DNA of 64,000 nucleotides from contig NZ_VOBG01000016.1 in assembly GCF_008369295.1 (NCBI RefSeq), positions 62,001 through 126,000 on the forward strand. Reading direction: 5' to 3'. Positions 55,517 through 64,000 of this stretch are shown here, piece by piece. Both the position numbers and the translations under genes were made by a program. The notes beneath the pieces were generated by a model. That model was not told where the DNA came from. It ran no database searches and saw nothing but the letters and a program-made list of their open reading frames with translations. Within the stretch, counting starts at the first letter, position 1; each line of letters starts with the position of its first letter. The stretch is from Pseudomonas sp. ANT_H4 (GTDB lineage Bacteria; Pseudomonadota; Gammaproteobacteria; Pseudomonadales; Pseudomonadaceae).

Positions 55517-55634
55517 GGAAAGCATCTCCTGCATGGCTTTGTGAAAGGAGCTAAGTGTTGGATCGAGTATCAAGGACTTATCCATGCCGAATAAGTCTGT
55601 ATTGCCCAATTCAATCTTGCGCAGGAGTCACGAA

Positions 55635-56531
55635 TCAGTCGGCGTAGCTGGCCAACTTGCCCTGGATAAAGTCCAGGAAACACTGAATGCGCAAGGCCAA
55701 CTGCGAGTTGCGGTAGTACACCGCGTTGATCGGCTGGCGATAACCGCTGTTGAACTCCGCTAGGATCGGCTGAAGGCGCCCGGCATTGATGTCATCGTTA
55801 GTCATGAAGTGCGACAGGCAAACGATGCCCTGCCCTTCCAACGTCAAGTGGCGCAGGGTTTCACCGCTGGAGGCAGAAATACTCGGCTGGATCTGCCAGC
55901 GATCACCGTGCACATGGCGCAGCGGCCAGTGGTTGAGGGTTTCGGTCTGGGTGAAGCCCAGCAGTGTGTGATCGGCCAACTCGGCAACCGTGGTCGGTGT
56001 GCCGTACTTTTCCAGATACGCGGGGCTGGCGAGGATATGCAGCGGGCTGCAGCCCAGTGAGCGGGCGTGCAACGTCGAGTCAGCCAGGGTGCCAATGCGG
56101 ATGGCGATGTCGGTGCTCTGTTCCAGCAGGTCGATGATCAGGTCGTTGCTGTTGAGTTCCAGCTGGATGTCCGGGTACAGGCCGCGAAACTCGGCGATGT
56201 AGGGCACGATCGCATGCAGCATAAACGGCGAGGCGGCGTTAATTCGCAGCCTCCCGGACGGGGTTTGCTGGCGCGAGGACAGGCGCTCTTCCAGGTCATC
56301 CATTTGTTCCAGGATCAGCTTGGCCCGCTCGAAGAAGTACTTGCCCTCTTCGGTCAGGCCCATGCGCCGCGTGGTGCGGTTGATCAGCGTGGTGTCGAGC
56401 TTGGCTTCCAGCCGCGACAAGGTGCGGCTGACCGCCGAGGGCGTCTGCCCAACCTGTTCGGCGGCGGCGGAAATCGACCCGCATTCAATCACGCAGACGA
56501 AGATCTGTAGCTCATCGGATCGGGCTTTCAA
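55635..56531 (-). CDS. LysR-family transcriptional regulator
   Basis: This 298-residue protein has the N-terminal LysR helix-turn-helix (ECGSISAAAEQVGQTPSAVSRTLSRLEAKL, given by its core AAEQVGQTPSAVSR) and a substrate-binding domain. The frame starts with TTG at 56531, with GAGG seven bases upstream; no ATG lies nearby, so a TTG start is likely. It is between a reductase gene and a quinone reductase gene on the same strand and may control them. Confidence 0.9.
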   Translation of the reverse strand: MKARSDELQIFVCVIECGSISAAAEQVGQTPSAVSRTLSRLEAKLDTTLINRTTRRMGLTEEGKYFFERAKLILEQMDDLEERLSSRQQTPSGRLRINAASPFMLHAIVPYIAEFRGLYPDIQLELNSNDLIIDLLEQSTDIAIRIGTLADSTLHARSLGCSPLHILASPAYLEKYGTPTTVAELADHTLLGFTQTETLNHWPLRHVHGDRWQIQPSISASSGETLRHLTLEGQGIVCLSHFMTNDDINAGRLQPILAEFNSGYRQPINAVYYRNSQLALRIQCFLDFIQGKLASYAD

Positions 56532-56571
56532 CGTGAATCCTCTTTAAGCGGCTGCCTGGATACTAGCCGCA

Positions 56572-57162
56572 TTACCGAGCCAGGTTAAACACCTCAGTCA
56601 GATGCTGCTCATAACGCGCCACGTCAGCCTCGATGGCCGGGCGTTTCATCACGTCGACGCAGAGGAAAGTCGGCAAGCTGGTCATGCCAAGAAACTCGTT
56701 GGCCTTGTGGAACGGGAAGTACACGGCGTCCACGCCCTTGGCTTCGAAGAAATCGCTGGGGTCGTCGAAGGCTTGCTGCGGTGCGTTCCAGGTCAGCGAC
56801 AGCATGTATTGCTTGCCCTGCAACAGGCCACCGCTGCCGTATTTTTGCGAAGCATCGGAGCGGGTGCGGCCATCGCTGGCGTACAGGCTACCGTGGCCTT
56901 CGGTGAACACTTCATCGATGTACTTCTTGACGATCCACGGCGCGCCCATCCACCAGCCTGGCATCTGGTAGATGATCACATCGGCCCAGAGGAACTTGGC
57001 CACTTCTTCGGCCAGGTCGTAGCCGGCGTCGATGTGGGTGACTTTGACGTCCATGCCGCCACGGTCCAGTACGGCCAGGGCAGCGTCATGCAGGGTGTTG
57101 TTGTAGCGGCCGTCGGAGTGGGCAAATTTTTTACCGCCGTTGAGCAACAGGACTTTTTTCAC
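56572..57162 (-). CDS. mdaB: MdaB-type NAD(P)H quinone reductase
   Basis: The family N-terminus (M)KKVLLLNGGKKFAHSDGRYN is reached from a GTG at 57162 with GAGG six bases upstream, giving 196 residues; the frame extends upstream without family sequence. Flavodoxin-fold motifs include YQMPGWWMGAPWIVKKYIDEV (core PGWWMGAPW) and LSLTWNAPQQAF. MdaB reduces quinones by two electrons using FAD and NADPH, protecting against oxidative stress. Confidence 0.92.
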   Translation of the reverse strand: MKKVLLLNGGKKFAHSDGRYNNTLHDAALAVLDRGGMDVKVTHIDAGYDLAEEVAKFLWADVIIYQMPGWWMGAPWIVKKYIDEVFTEGHGSLYASDGRTRSDASQKYGSGGLLQGKQYMLSLTWNAPQQAFDDPSDFFEAKGVDAVYFPFHKANEFLGMTSLPTFLCVDVMKRPAIEADVARYEQHLTEVFNLAR

Positions 57163-57319
57163 GGGGAGCCTCGAAAGATTAAAAATATCTGGAGGCAGGG
57201 TATCGACAATAACCCTTGGGAATAAGCGTTGGCGGGGCAAAACACATTTGACTGATCCGCACGAATCGACAGGGGATTATTGCCTTAAAATTTCCAAACA
57301 CCTTTAAGGATTCACCCAG

Positions 57320-57382
57320 ATGATCGAGCAAGTAGGCTTTAGCGTCATCGACATGCTCAGCGCCTCGTCCGCTAGCCGCTGA
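57320..57382 (+). other. 20-codon open frame, possible gene remnant
   Basis: ATG at 57320 encodes MIEQVGFSVIDMLSASSASR and stops at 57382, overlapping the end of the TSUP gene on the other strand. It is preceded by AAGGA at nine bases. It may be a short peptide or the start of a lost gene; support is weak. Confidence 0.2.
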
Positions 57383-58136
57383 TCAGCAGGTGGCTGCCCA
57401 GCGCCGCCATGCCGATAAAGAACACCCGTTTGAACAGCACGGCACTGATGCGTTGGCGCACGGCCTGGCCCAGCCACATGCCCAGCAGCGCTGGCACCAG
57501 CGCCAGCAGCGAGGCATTGATTTCGCCGCCGCCGAGGCTGCCACGCCAGAACAACCCCGCCGCCAGCGCCAGGGTGGACACGGTGAACGACAGGCCCAGC
57601 GCCTGGACCAACTGATCACGGTTCAAGCCCAAGGCTTGCAGATAGGGCACCGCCGGGATCACGAAGACGCCGGTGGCCGAGGTGATTATGCCGGTCAGCA
57701 CGCCGCACAGCGGACCGAGCCAACGCTCCGTCGCCGTGCTCACCTTGAAGTTGGGCAAGAACAGACCGCTCAAGGCGTATACCAGCAACGCCCCGCCCAA
57801 CGCTCGCACCACCCACGCCTCGCCATCCATACCCAACCACAAACTGCCAAGCCCCGTGCCGAGAAAAATCAGCAGCAACATCGGCCATAGCCGTTTGATC
57901 AGGGCACTCAAATTCCCGCCAAACGCCAGTTGCCAGAGGTTGGTGACAATAGAGGGAATAATCAGCAACGCCGCAGCCTGCGCCGGAAACATAGCCAAGC
58001 CGAGCATACCCATGGCGACGGTGGGCAAGCCCAGGCCAATAACGCCCTTGACGGTGCCCGCCAGCAGGAAAGTACCGATAACCAGCAACGTCAGGGCTGG
58101 ACCGAGGTTTTGGTAGAACGCCAGGAATGTATTCAT
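57372..58136 (-). CDS. TSUP/TauE-family membrane transporter
   Basis: This 254-residue protein has about eight hydrophobic segments in two repeats, with the family's glycine-rich starts (GTVKGVIGLGLPTVAMGML and GVLTGIITSATGVFVIPAVPYL). TauE/SafE-type proteins are proposed exporters or importers of sulfonates and organic anions. It is divergent from the LysR gene at 58232, which probably regulates it; the substrate is unknown. Confidence 0.88.
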   Translation of the reverse strand: MNTFLAFYQNLGPALTLLVIGTFLLAGTVKGVIGLGLPTVAMGMLGLAMFPAQAAALLIIPSIVTNLWQLAFGGNLSALIKRLWPMLLLIFLGTGLGSLWLGMDGEAWVVRALGGALLVYALSGLFLPNFKVSTATERWLGPLCGVLTGIITSATGVFVIPAVPYLQALGLNRDQLVQALGLSFTVSTLALAAGLFWRGSLGGGEINASLLALVPALLGMWLGQAVRQRISAVLFKRVFFIGMAALGSHLLISG

Positions 58137-58231
58137 CGGCTGATTTTGAAGGGTTGGGTCGAGGCTGGAAATTCACCATATACTGAGCCAGCCTCTTGCC
58201 TGGATAGAGGCTATGGATAAAGGATTTGGCC

Positions 58232-59131
58232 ATGCATTTTGACCTGATCGACCTTCGCCTCTACCTGCACATTCTCGACACCGGCAATATCACCGCCGGC
58301 GCCAGCCGCAGCCATTTGTCCCTCGCGGCGGCCAGTGCGCGGGTTCGGGCGATGGAAGCGTCGTTGGGCATCGAGTTCCTTCAGCGTGGCCGCCGCGGTG
58401 TGACGCCGACAGCGGCGGGCAAGGCGTTGGCCCAGCATGCCCGGCTGTTGTTGCAGCAAGCCGAACGCATGCAGCAGGACCTCGCGGAATACGCCAACGG
58501 CGTCAAAGGCCAGGTGCGCCTGCTGTGCAACACCACGGCGATCAGCGAATACCTGCCGGAACTGCTGGCGGATTTTTTACGCGAGCATCCCAACCTCGAT
58601 ATCGACCTGCAGGAACTGCCCAGCCTGCGCATCACCCACGTCTTGCGCCAGGGCGCGGCGGACCTAGGGATTATTTCCGATGCCGTCGACACCCACGGCT
58701 TGCAGACCCTGCCCTTTCGCGATGATCCGCTGGTGTTGATCCTACCTCTGGACCATCCGCTGGCTGAAGGGCCGCCGGTGAGTTTTGTCGACAGCCTGCA
58801 GCATGACTATGTGGCGCTGGCCGCCGACAGTGCCCTGGCGGTTTATCTGGAAGAGCAGGCCTTGCACGCAGGCTTTCGCTTGCAAACACGCATTCGCGCC
58901 GAAGGTTTTGACGGGGTGATGCGCATGGTCGCCCGAGGTGCCGGCCTGGGCATCGTGCCGCTGGCGGCGCTGGAGCGTTGGCCCCAGGAGCACCGCTTCA
59001 AGGCCCAGCCTCTGGAGGAGGAATGGGCCTGTCGCAAGTTGCTGTTATGCGCGCGGGTGTTCGATCAGTTGCCAGGTTACGCCAAGGCCTTGCTCGACGC
59101 CTTGTCGCGCCCCTTGCGGAAGAACCCGTAA
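58232..59131 (+). CDS. LysR-family regulator next to the TSUP transporter
   Basis: The ATG at 58232 (MHFDLIDLRLYLHILDTGN) with AAAGGA upstream is preferred to a TTG at 58226; it gives 299 residues. It has a LysR helix-turn-helix (ITAGASRSHLSLAAASARVRAM) and a substrate-binding domain. It is divergent from the TSUP gene across 95 nt. Its end overlaps the end of the permease gene on the other strand by 55 nt. Confidence 0.9.
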   Translation: MHFDLIDLRLYLHILDTGNITAGASRSHLSLAAASARVRAMEASLGIEFLQRGRRGVTPTAAGKALAQHARLLLQQAERMQQDLAEYANGVKGQVRLLCNTTAISEYLPELLADFLREHPNLDIDLQELPSLRITHVLRQGAADLGIISDAVDTHGLQTLPFRDDPLVLILPLDHPLAEGPPVSFVDSLQHDYVALAADSALAVYLEEQALHAGFRLQTRIRAEGFDGVMRMVARGAGLGIVPLAALERWPQEHRFKAQPLEEEWACRKLLLCARVFDQLPGYAKALLDALSRPLRKNP

Positions 59132-60483
59132 TACACCGCCGACAGAATCAGCAGGAACGGCACACCGAACACCAAGGTCATTTTGAACGCCTCGGTGAAG
59201 TAGGTGGTGATCATCACCGCCCCCATCAACACCAATCCCAGCAGGGTGCTGTAGGGAAACAAACGCAGTTGAAACGACAACTTCGCCCCGCCGTGGCGCT
59301 TGCGGTAGCGGCGGAAAAACAGGTGCGTGAGGAAGATCATGAACCAGGTGAAGATCGCCCCAAACATCGAGATCGCCATCATCAGGGTGAACGCACTTTG
59401 CGGGTACACCACGTTAAGCAGTGTGGCCAGGGCGATGCCGGAACTGGACAGCAGCAAGGCATTGAGCGGGATGCCGCTCTTGCTCAAGGCGCCCATGGAT
59501 TTGGGTGCAAAGCCGGCGCGGGACAGGCTGAACATCATGCGCGTGGTGATGTAGAGCTGGCTGTTCATCGCCGACAGCGCGGCGATCAGAATCACGAAGT
59601 TCATCACCCCGGTGGCGCCGGGAATGCCGATGGTCTGCATCACCGTGACGAACGGGCTTTGAGCATGGCTAGCCTGGTTCCACGGCACGATGGCCAGCAT
59701 CAGCGCCAGGGTCAGCAGGTAGAACACCACCAGGCGCACGATGGTGGCGCGAAAGGCCTTCTTCACCGCCTGCTCCGGGTCTGCCGCTTCGCCCGCCGCC
59801 ACGGCGATCATTTCGACGCTCAGGTAGCTGAAAATCGACACGATCACCGCGATCCACATGCCGCTCAGGCCGTTGGGGAAAAAACCACCGTGGGCGCTGT
59901 AATTCTGCACGCCGTAATCCGGGTTGCCGGAGCCGAACACCACATACACCGCAAGAATGATGAAGCCGACGATGGCGCTGATCTTGATGGTGGAAAACCA
60001 GTACTCGAAGGTGCCGAAAGCCTTGACGCTGATGGCGTTGAGAACGATCAGCACGCTGGAGAACGAGATGATCCACACCCATTCCGGTACGTTGGCGAAC
60101 CAGTACTTCATGTACATCGCCACCGCCGTGACCTCAGCGCCCACCGCCAGCACAATCGCCGCCCAGTAGGCGTAGCGCACCAGAAAACCAGCCAGGGGGC
60201 TGATGTAAAACTCGGCATAGGCGCCGAAAGAGCCGGAGGTGGAATGGGCCACCGTCATTTCCGCCAGGCACCCCATCAACAGCAAGGTGATCAGCGCACC
60301 GATGGCATAGCTGAGCAGCACGCTGGGCCCGGCATAGCCGATGGCGTAGGCGCTGCCCATGAACAGCCCAGTGCCGATGGCGCCACCGATGGCGATCATG
60401 CTCATCTGGCCGCAGGTGAGCTGGCGCCGCAGGCCCAGTTCGCGGTTGGTTATTTCAGCAAAGCCTTTGTCTGGCATGGTCAC
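59077..60483 (-). CDS. Amino acid permease (AAT family)
   Basis: This 468-residue protein has 12 transmembrane segments and the APC/AAT signature (GGAIGTGLFMGSAYAIGYAGPS). A GTG start at 60483 has AAGGGG eight bases upstream; the ATG at 60477 would be too far. It follows kynureninase on the same strand, as in other Pseudomonas kyn clusters, so tryptophan, kynurenine or another aromatic amino acid is a likely substrate. Homologues include AroP/ProY/GabP, so specificity remains open. Confidence 0.88.
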   Translation of the reverse strand: MTMPDKGFAEITNRELGLRRQLTCGQMSMIAIGGAIGTGLFMGSAYAIGYAGPSVLLSYAIGALITLLLMGCLAEMTVAHSTSGSFGAYAEFYISPLAGFLVRYAYWAAIVLAVGAEVTAVAMYMKYWFANVPEWVWIISFSSVLIVLNAISVKAFGTFEYWFSTIKISAIVGFIILAVYVVFGSGNPDYGVQNYSAHGGFFPNGLSGMWIAVIVSIFSYLSVEMIAVAAGEAADPEQAVKKAFRATIVRLVVFYLLTLALMLAIVPWNQASHAQSPFVTVMQTIGIPGATGVMNFVILIAALSAMNSQLYITTRMMFSLSRAGFAPKSMGALSKSGIPLNALLLSSSGIALATLLNVVYPQSAFTLMMAISMFGAIFTWFMIFLTHLFFRRYRKRHGGAKLSFQLRLFPYSTLLGLVLMGAVMITTYFTEAFKMTLVFGVPFLLILSAVYYGFFRKGRDKASSKALA

Positions 60484-60532
60484 GTGGCGTGCCCCTTTAT
60501 TATTGTGATTGCACTGTTTGTTGCTTGCCCTT

Positions 60533-60639
60533 CGTAGCAGCTGTCGAGCCCGGGCGAGGCTGCGATGCAGGCGCCTCGGTCTGTCAGTTGCACCGAGGTG
60601 ATCCCTTCGCAGCCTCGCCCTGGCTCGACAGCTCCTACG
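60533..60639. repeat. Large inverted repeat between permease and kynU
   Basis: Arms 60533-60565 and 60607-60639 (outer end CGTAG(C/G)AGCTGTCGAGCC) match at about 31 of 33 positions around a 41-nt centre with an inner CCTCGGT/ACCGAGG hairpin. It is an intergenic repeat of the Pseudomonas REPIN kind, in the kynU-permease gap. Confidence 0.8.
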
Positions 60640-60657
60640 TTGATCGATAGCTGCCGC

Positions 60658-61908
60658 TTAAGTGACGCTATGGCGAACCTGGAATTGCGGCTGGTCCCAA
60701 GTCTTCTGGTCGAGAATCTCGCCGAGAATTTCCACCGCATCCCAGACTTCGGTGAAGCTGGTATACAGCGGCGTAAAACCAAAGCGCATGATCTGCGGCT
60801 CGCGATAATCACCAATCACGCCTCGGGCGATCAAGGCCTGGACGATTGCATAACCTTGCGGGTGTTCGAAACTGACATGACTGCCGCGCTTGGCATGCTC
60901 ACGCGGAGTAATCAGGTTCAGTTCGTGGGCCGCGCAGCGGGCTTCTACCTGCTCGATAAACAGATCGGTCAGCGCCAGGGATTTTCGGCGCAGGCTGGCC
61001 ATATCGGTCTGGGCGAAAATCTCCAGGCCACACTCCACCATCGCCAGCGAGGTAATCGGTTGAGTGCCACACAGGTAGCGGGCGATGCCGTTGCTCGGGG
61101 CATAACGCGATTCCATGGCGAACTGCCGGGTATGCCCGAACCACCCCGACAGCGGCTGCGTCACCACATCCACCAGCGCCGGATTGACCCACACGAACGC
61201 CTGGGAGCCAGGCCCGCCATTGAGGTATTTGTAGGTGCAGCCGATCGCATAATCCGCGCAGGCCTGATGCAGGTCGATCGGTACTGCGCCCGCCGAGTGC
61301 GCCAGGTCCCAGATCGCCAGGGCACCACACTCATGGCTCAGCGCAGTCAGCGCTTGCATGTCGTGCATGTAGCCGGTCTTGTAGTTGACATGGGTGAGCA
61401 TCACCACCGCAGTGTCCTGGTCGATGGCTTGCGGCAGTTCGTCGGGGCTGTTCACCAGACGCAGGGAGTAGCCCTGTTGCAGCAGCTCGGCCAGGCCTTC
61501 GGCGATGTACAGGTCGGTGGGAAAGTTGCTGGTTTCGCTGATGATGACCTTGCGGTGCGGCGCGCGCTCACGCTGCACGCTCAACGCCGCGCTGAGCACC
61601 TTGAACAGGTTGATGGACGTGGTGTCGGTAATCACCACTTCGCCGTCGCGGGCGCCGATCAGCGGGGCCAGGCGATTGCCCAGGCGCTCCGGCAAATCGC
61701 GCCAGCCGGCACTGTTCCAGCTGCGAATCAAACCATTGCCCCATTCCTCGGCAATCACCGCTTGCGCCCGTTCCAATGCCGCCACCGGGCGCGCACCGAG
61801 GGAATTGCCGTCGAGGTAGATCACACCCTCCGGCAACGCAAATTGCTTGCGCAAAGGCGCCAGCGGATCTTGGGCGTCGAGGGCCAGGCAATGGTTTCTT
61901 GTAGTCAT
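60658..61908 (-). CDS. kynU: Kynureninase
   Basis: The ATG at 61908 (MTTRNHCLALDAQDPLAPLR) gives 416 residues, the usual length. PLP-enzyme features are visible: the cofactor Asp in AIWDLAHSAGAVPIDL, the Schiff-base lysine in IGCTYKYLNGGPGSQAF, and the N-terminal FALPEGVIYLDGNSLG. It cleaves L-kynurenine to anthranilate and alanine. kynR is divergent 154 nt away. No kynB lies between kynR and kynU, unlike P. aeruginosa, where kynB precedes kynU. Confidence 0.97.
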   Translation of the reverse strand: MTTRNHCLALDAQDPLAPLRKQFALPEGVIYLDGNSLGARPVAALERAQAVIAEEWGNGLIRSWNSAGWRDLPERLGNRLAPLIGARDGEVVITDTTSINLFKVLSAALSVQRERAPHRKVIISETSNFPTDLYIAEGLAELLQQGYSLRLVNSPDELPQAIDQDTAVVMLTHVNYKTGYMHDMQALTALSHECGALAIWDLAHSAGAVPIDLHQACADYAIGCTYKYLNGGPGSQAFVWVNPALVDVVTQPLSGWFGHTRQFAMESRYAPSNGIARYLCGTQPITSLAMVECGLEIFAQTDMASLRRKSLALTDLFIEQVEARCAAHELNLITPREHAKRGSHVSFEHPQGYAIVQALIARGVIGDYREPQIMRFGFTPLYTSFTEVWDAVEILGEILDQKTWDQPQFQVRHSVT

Positions 61909-62062
61909 GGTCAATCCTGTTGTTATCGATGACGTGTCCTGCACGCTGAAGCAAATAATGAACGAAGTTTTAGAGAATTTTCGTGCAAAGTGGTGGGCAA
62001 CAGGCTAATTAAGCTGTAGGAAATTCGAATTTAACTCCAAAACACGCGGATTTATTCCAATC

Positions 62063-62536
62063 ATGATTCTCGACGCTACCGACCTGCGCCTCCTGCATTT
62101 TCTGCAACAGGATGGCCGTATCAGCAACCAGGAACTGGCGGAGAAAGTCGCCCTGTCGCCGTCCGCCTGCCTGCGCCGTTTGCGCCTGCTGGAAAGCGAG
62201 GGAATCATCAGCGGTTATCGTGCGGTGTTGAATGCCGAGCAGTTGGGGATCGAGCTGGAAGCCATCGTCCACCTGTCATTGCGCCAGGATGTGGAGGATT
62301 GGCACGAGACGTTTATCAAGAAGGTTCAGGGCTGGCCGGAAGTGGCCAGCGCTTATGTGATCACCGGCGCCAGCAACTATGTGCTGCGGGTGCAGGCGCG
62401 CAATCTGAAGCACTTTTCGGACTTCATTGTTAATCACCTGAATCGCACGGCGGGGGTGATGGATATACGCTCGGAGATTGTCTTGCAGAAGATCAAGGAT
62501 CGGGATGACTTGTTGGACTTGGTAGTGCGCAAATAG
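62063..62536 (+). CDS. kynR: Lrp/AsnC-family regulator KynR
   Basis: This 157-residue protein has an N-terminal winged helix (LRLLHFLQQDGRISNQELAEKVALSPSACLRRLRLLE, core SNQELAEKVALSPSACLRRL) and a C-terminal AsnC/RAM ligand domain (AYVITGASNYVLRVQAR). Divergent position from kynU fits KynR, the kynurenine-responsive activator of the kyn genes in Pseudomonas. Confidence 0.93.
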   Translation: MILDATDLRLLHFLQQDGRISNQELAEKVALSPSACLRRLRLLESEGIISGYRAVLNAEQLGIELEAIVHLSLRQDVEDWHETFIKKVQGWPEVASAYVITGASNYVLRVQARNLKHFSDFIVNHLNRTAGVMDIRSEIVLQKIKDRDDLLDLVVRK

Positions 62537-62558
62537 CCCCTGCCGACAACGCGCCCTC

Positions 62559-62643
62559 TGTAGGAGCGAGCTTGCTCGCGAAAAAGGTACATCCACCGCA
62601 GCAATGCGCCTGAAATACCTTCGCGAGCAAGCTCGCTCCTACA
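62559..62643. repeat. REP doublet between kynR and catA
   Basis: Perfect 24-bp inverted arms TGTAGGAGCGAGCTTGCTCG... (62559-62582) and their complement (62620-62643) form the most common REPIN type of the P. fluorescens group. It lies between converging kynR and catA. Confidence 0.92.
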
Positions 62644-62657
62644 AAGGGTGTGGGGGT

Positions 62658-63587
62658 TTAGTCTTCCAGCGCTCGAACCCGCTGCATGCGTTTCTGCTCG
62701 ACAGGCGCCGCTGCCGGCTGCAACTCAAAGTCAAAATCAATCTGCGCAAACCGACCTTCTACCCCAAACTCCCGCGCCAGCCCCTGGTCATCGCTGAAGC
62801 TAATCTCGGCAATCAACTCATCGCGCGTCGCGTAGGCAAAATCATCATGCAGGTACGGATCATCCGACAGGTTGATCTGCGTGGTCAGGTGCCGATAACC
62901 CGGCGCCGAAATGAAGAAGTGAATATGCGCCGGCCGCTGGCCATGGCGCCCCAACTGGTCCAGCAACTGCTGCGTAGGACCGCTCGGCGGGCAGCCGTAA
63001 CCTGACGGCACGATGCTGCGAAAGCGGTAGTTGCCCTGGGCATCGGTCTCGATGCGGCGACGCAAATTGAACTCCGTTTGAGTGCCGTCGAACCACGAAT
63101 AGGTGCCGCCCGTATTGGCCTGCCACACATCGACAATCGCCCCCGCCAATGGCTTGCCATCAGTGTCACGGACCTGGCCCTGCATGAACAGCGGCACGCC
63201 TGGGTCCAGTCCGTCATCCAGTCGCGCCTCAAACTTGGACAGCGGCGCACCAGCGACATACAGCGGGCCTTCGATGGTGCGTGGTGTACCGCCGGACTTG
63301 CCGGCTTCTTCGTCTGCTGCATCCATCAACAGGTCCAGGTAATGCTCCAGCCCAAGGCCGGCGGCGAGCAGTCCGGCTTCCTGGTTCTTGCCCAGTTCGT
63401 TGAGGTAGTTGACCGCCGTCCAAAACTCTTCTGGGGTCACTTCCAGGTCTTCGATGATGTTTACCGTGTCGCGCAGGATTCGGTAAATCAGCGCCTTGGT
63501 CCGTGGGTTGCCGCCGTCATGGTGGTGGCCGCTGGCTTCTTCGAGAAACTGTTGGGCGTGGGCAGTTTGGGAAAGTCGGATGGACAT
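62658..63587 (-). CDS. catA: Catechol 1,2-dioxygenase
   Basis: This 309-residue intradiol dioxygenase shows the iron-ligand blocks: tyrosine in the FNLRRRIETDAQGNYRFRSI region (core GNYRFRS), HGQRPAHIHFFISAPGYRHL (core RPAHIHFF with the two His ligands), and the N-terminal linker helices (LYRILRDTVNIIEDLEV-like). It opens catechol to cis,cis-muconate using Fe(III). catC and catB lie immediately upstream in the same direction, so the order is catB-catC-catA. It joins anthranilate from kynU, by way of an unseen anthranilate dioxygenase, to the beta-ketoadipate pathway. Confidence 0.97.
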   Translation of the reverse strand: MSIRLSQTAHAQQFLEEASGHHHDGGNPRTKALIYRILRDTVNIIEDLEVTPEEFWTAVNYLNELGKNQEAGLLAAGLGLEHYLDLLMDAADEEAGKSGGTPRTIEGPLYVAGAPLSKFEARLDDGLDPGVPLFMQGQVRDTDGKPLAGAIVDVWQANTGGTYSWFDGTQTEFNLRRRIETDAQGNYRFRSIVPSGYGCPPSGPTQQLLDQLGRHGQRPAHIHFFISAPGYRHLTTQINLSDDPYLHDDFAYATRDELIAEISFSDDQGLAREFGVEGRFAQIDFDFELQPAAAPVEQKRMQRVRALED

Positions 63588-63629
63588 GGTGCAATCCTCA
63601 TCTTGTAATTATTAGTTGGAAAAACAGAC

Positions 63630-63920
63630 TCAGCGATCATCCTCATGGATCGACGACGGATGCCGGCACAGGGCATTCACCTCAATGGCCATGTAGGGAT
63701 AAAGCGGCAGTTGCATCAACAGGTCGTGCAGTTCTTGCACACTGTCGACATCGAACACGCTGTAGTTGGCGTACAGCCCGGCGATGCGCCACAGGTGGCG
63801 CCACTTGCCCGCTTGTTGCAGTCGCTGGGCCAGGGCTTTTTCCTCGGCCTTGAGGGCGGTGGCACGCTCGGGGTTCATGTCGACGGGCAGGTTCACGGTC
63901 ATTTTTACGTGGAACAACAT
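63630..63920 (-). CDS. catC: Muconolactone delta-isomerase
   Basis: This 96-residue protein (MLFHVKMTVNLPVDMNPERA) is the full CatC length with the family end LPLYPYMAIEVNALCRHPSS. It isomerises muconolactone to 3-oxoadipate enol-lactone as a decamer. It lies between catB and catA and is 42 nt from catA. Confidence 0.98.
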   Translation of the reverse strand: MLFHVKMTVNLPVDMNPERATALKAEEKALAQRLQQAGKWRHLWRIAGLYANYSVFDVDSVQELHDLLMQLPLYPYMAIEVNALCRHPSSIHEDDR

Positions 63921-63932
63921 GGCAGGTTCCTC

Positions 63933-64000
63933 TTAGTGTTTGTCGCGACGGAAGAACGCCAAGCGCTCCTCATCGATGGCCAGGCCCAGGCCCGGCGCGG
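63933..64000 (-). CDS. catB: Muconate cycloisomerase, C-terminal end (partial)
   Basis: The last 21 codons on the minus strand read PGLGLAIDEERLAFFRRDKH and stop at 63933. This is the C-terminus of CatB, which converts cis,cis-muconate to muconolactone; the rest is outside the window. Position directly upstream of catC supports it. Confidence 0.88.
   Translation of the reverse strand, partial: APGLGLAIDEERLAFFRRDKH

Noticed and set aside
58978..60537. 519-codon open frame antisense to the amino acid permease
   Set aside because: Low-complexity His/Gln/Arg-rich translation, the mirror of a membrane protein gene; rejected.

Overview
The window is chromosomal DNA from a Pseudomonas of the fluorescens group. 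The evidence is the grpE-dnaK-dnaJ / recN / fur-bamE / rnfH-ratA / smpB order, the lld lactate cluster, the ssrA tmRNA, a kynU/kynR-catABC neighbourhood and typical Pseudomonas REP doublets. The backbone is GC-rich and densely coded. Two long stretches (about 17.2-32.1 kb and 32.1-42.5 kb) are accessory.

Layout. (1) 1-7.7 kb, core: dnaJ (partial), dnaK and grpE on the minus strand, each of dnaK and grpE with a sigma32 promoter; recN with a LexA-like box; fur divergent from bamE; rnfH-ratA; smpB. (2) 7.7-16.4 kb, lactate utilisation: lldR, an LldR-type operator, lldP, then an overlapping lutABC-dld operon. (3) 16.4-17.2 kb: a small secreted protein and the tmRNA gene ssrA. (4) 17,245-32,088: a 14.8-kb genomic island inserted at the 3' end of ssrA. 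It is bounded by 23-bp direct repeats (21 identical), with paired integrase arm-type repeats just inside both ends. It carries a P4-type integrase, a DUF3987/YfjI protein with a second tyrosine recombinase and two small partners, a ClpP-like protein with a 54-aa partner, a small ORF with a nucleotidyltransferase-fold protein (toxin-antitoxin-like), and a type I restriction-modification system (hsdR, hsdM, and a long hsdS with a C-terminal extension). (5) 32.1-39.7 kb: an orphan type VI secretion cluster of vgrG (broken at a run of eight G), a DUF4123 adaptor, a VasX-like effector and two membrane proteins that are immunity candidates. (6) 39.7-42.5 kb, a scar zone: IS21 remnant, a gene fusing three RidA domains, a group II intron domain V remnant and an apbE pseudogene. 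(7) 42.5-59 kb: ferric-reductase-like protein, ArnT-like glycosyltransferase, a porin scrap, an HBM chemoreceptor, a D-amino-acid module (GntP permease, RpiR regulator, D-aminoacylase), a LprI-like protein, a SulP transporter, a short-chain reductase with LysR and quinone reductase, and a TSUP exporter with LysR. (8) 59-64 kb, aromatic catabolism: amino acid permease, kynureninase, KynR, then catA-catC-catB (partial), which would connect tryptophan and kynurenine breakdown through anthranilate and catechol to the beta-ketoadipate pathway.

The observations I rate highest are the single-chain triple RidA protein, in which the catalytic Tyr and Arg are split between domains; the two unassigned small modules in the island (ClpP-like and nucleotidyltransferase-like); and the G-tract frameshift in vgrG. 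All functions are read by eye from the sequence and known families; no database search was run.
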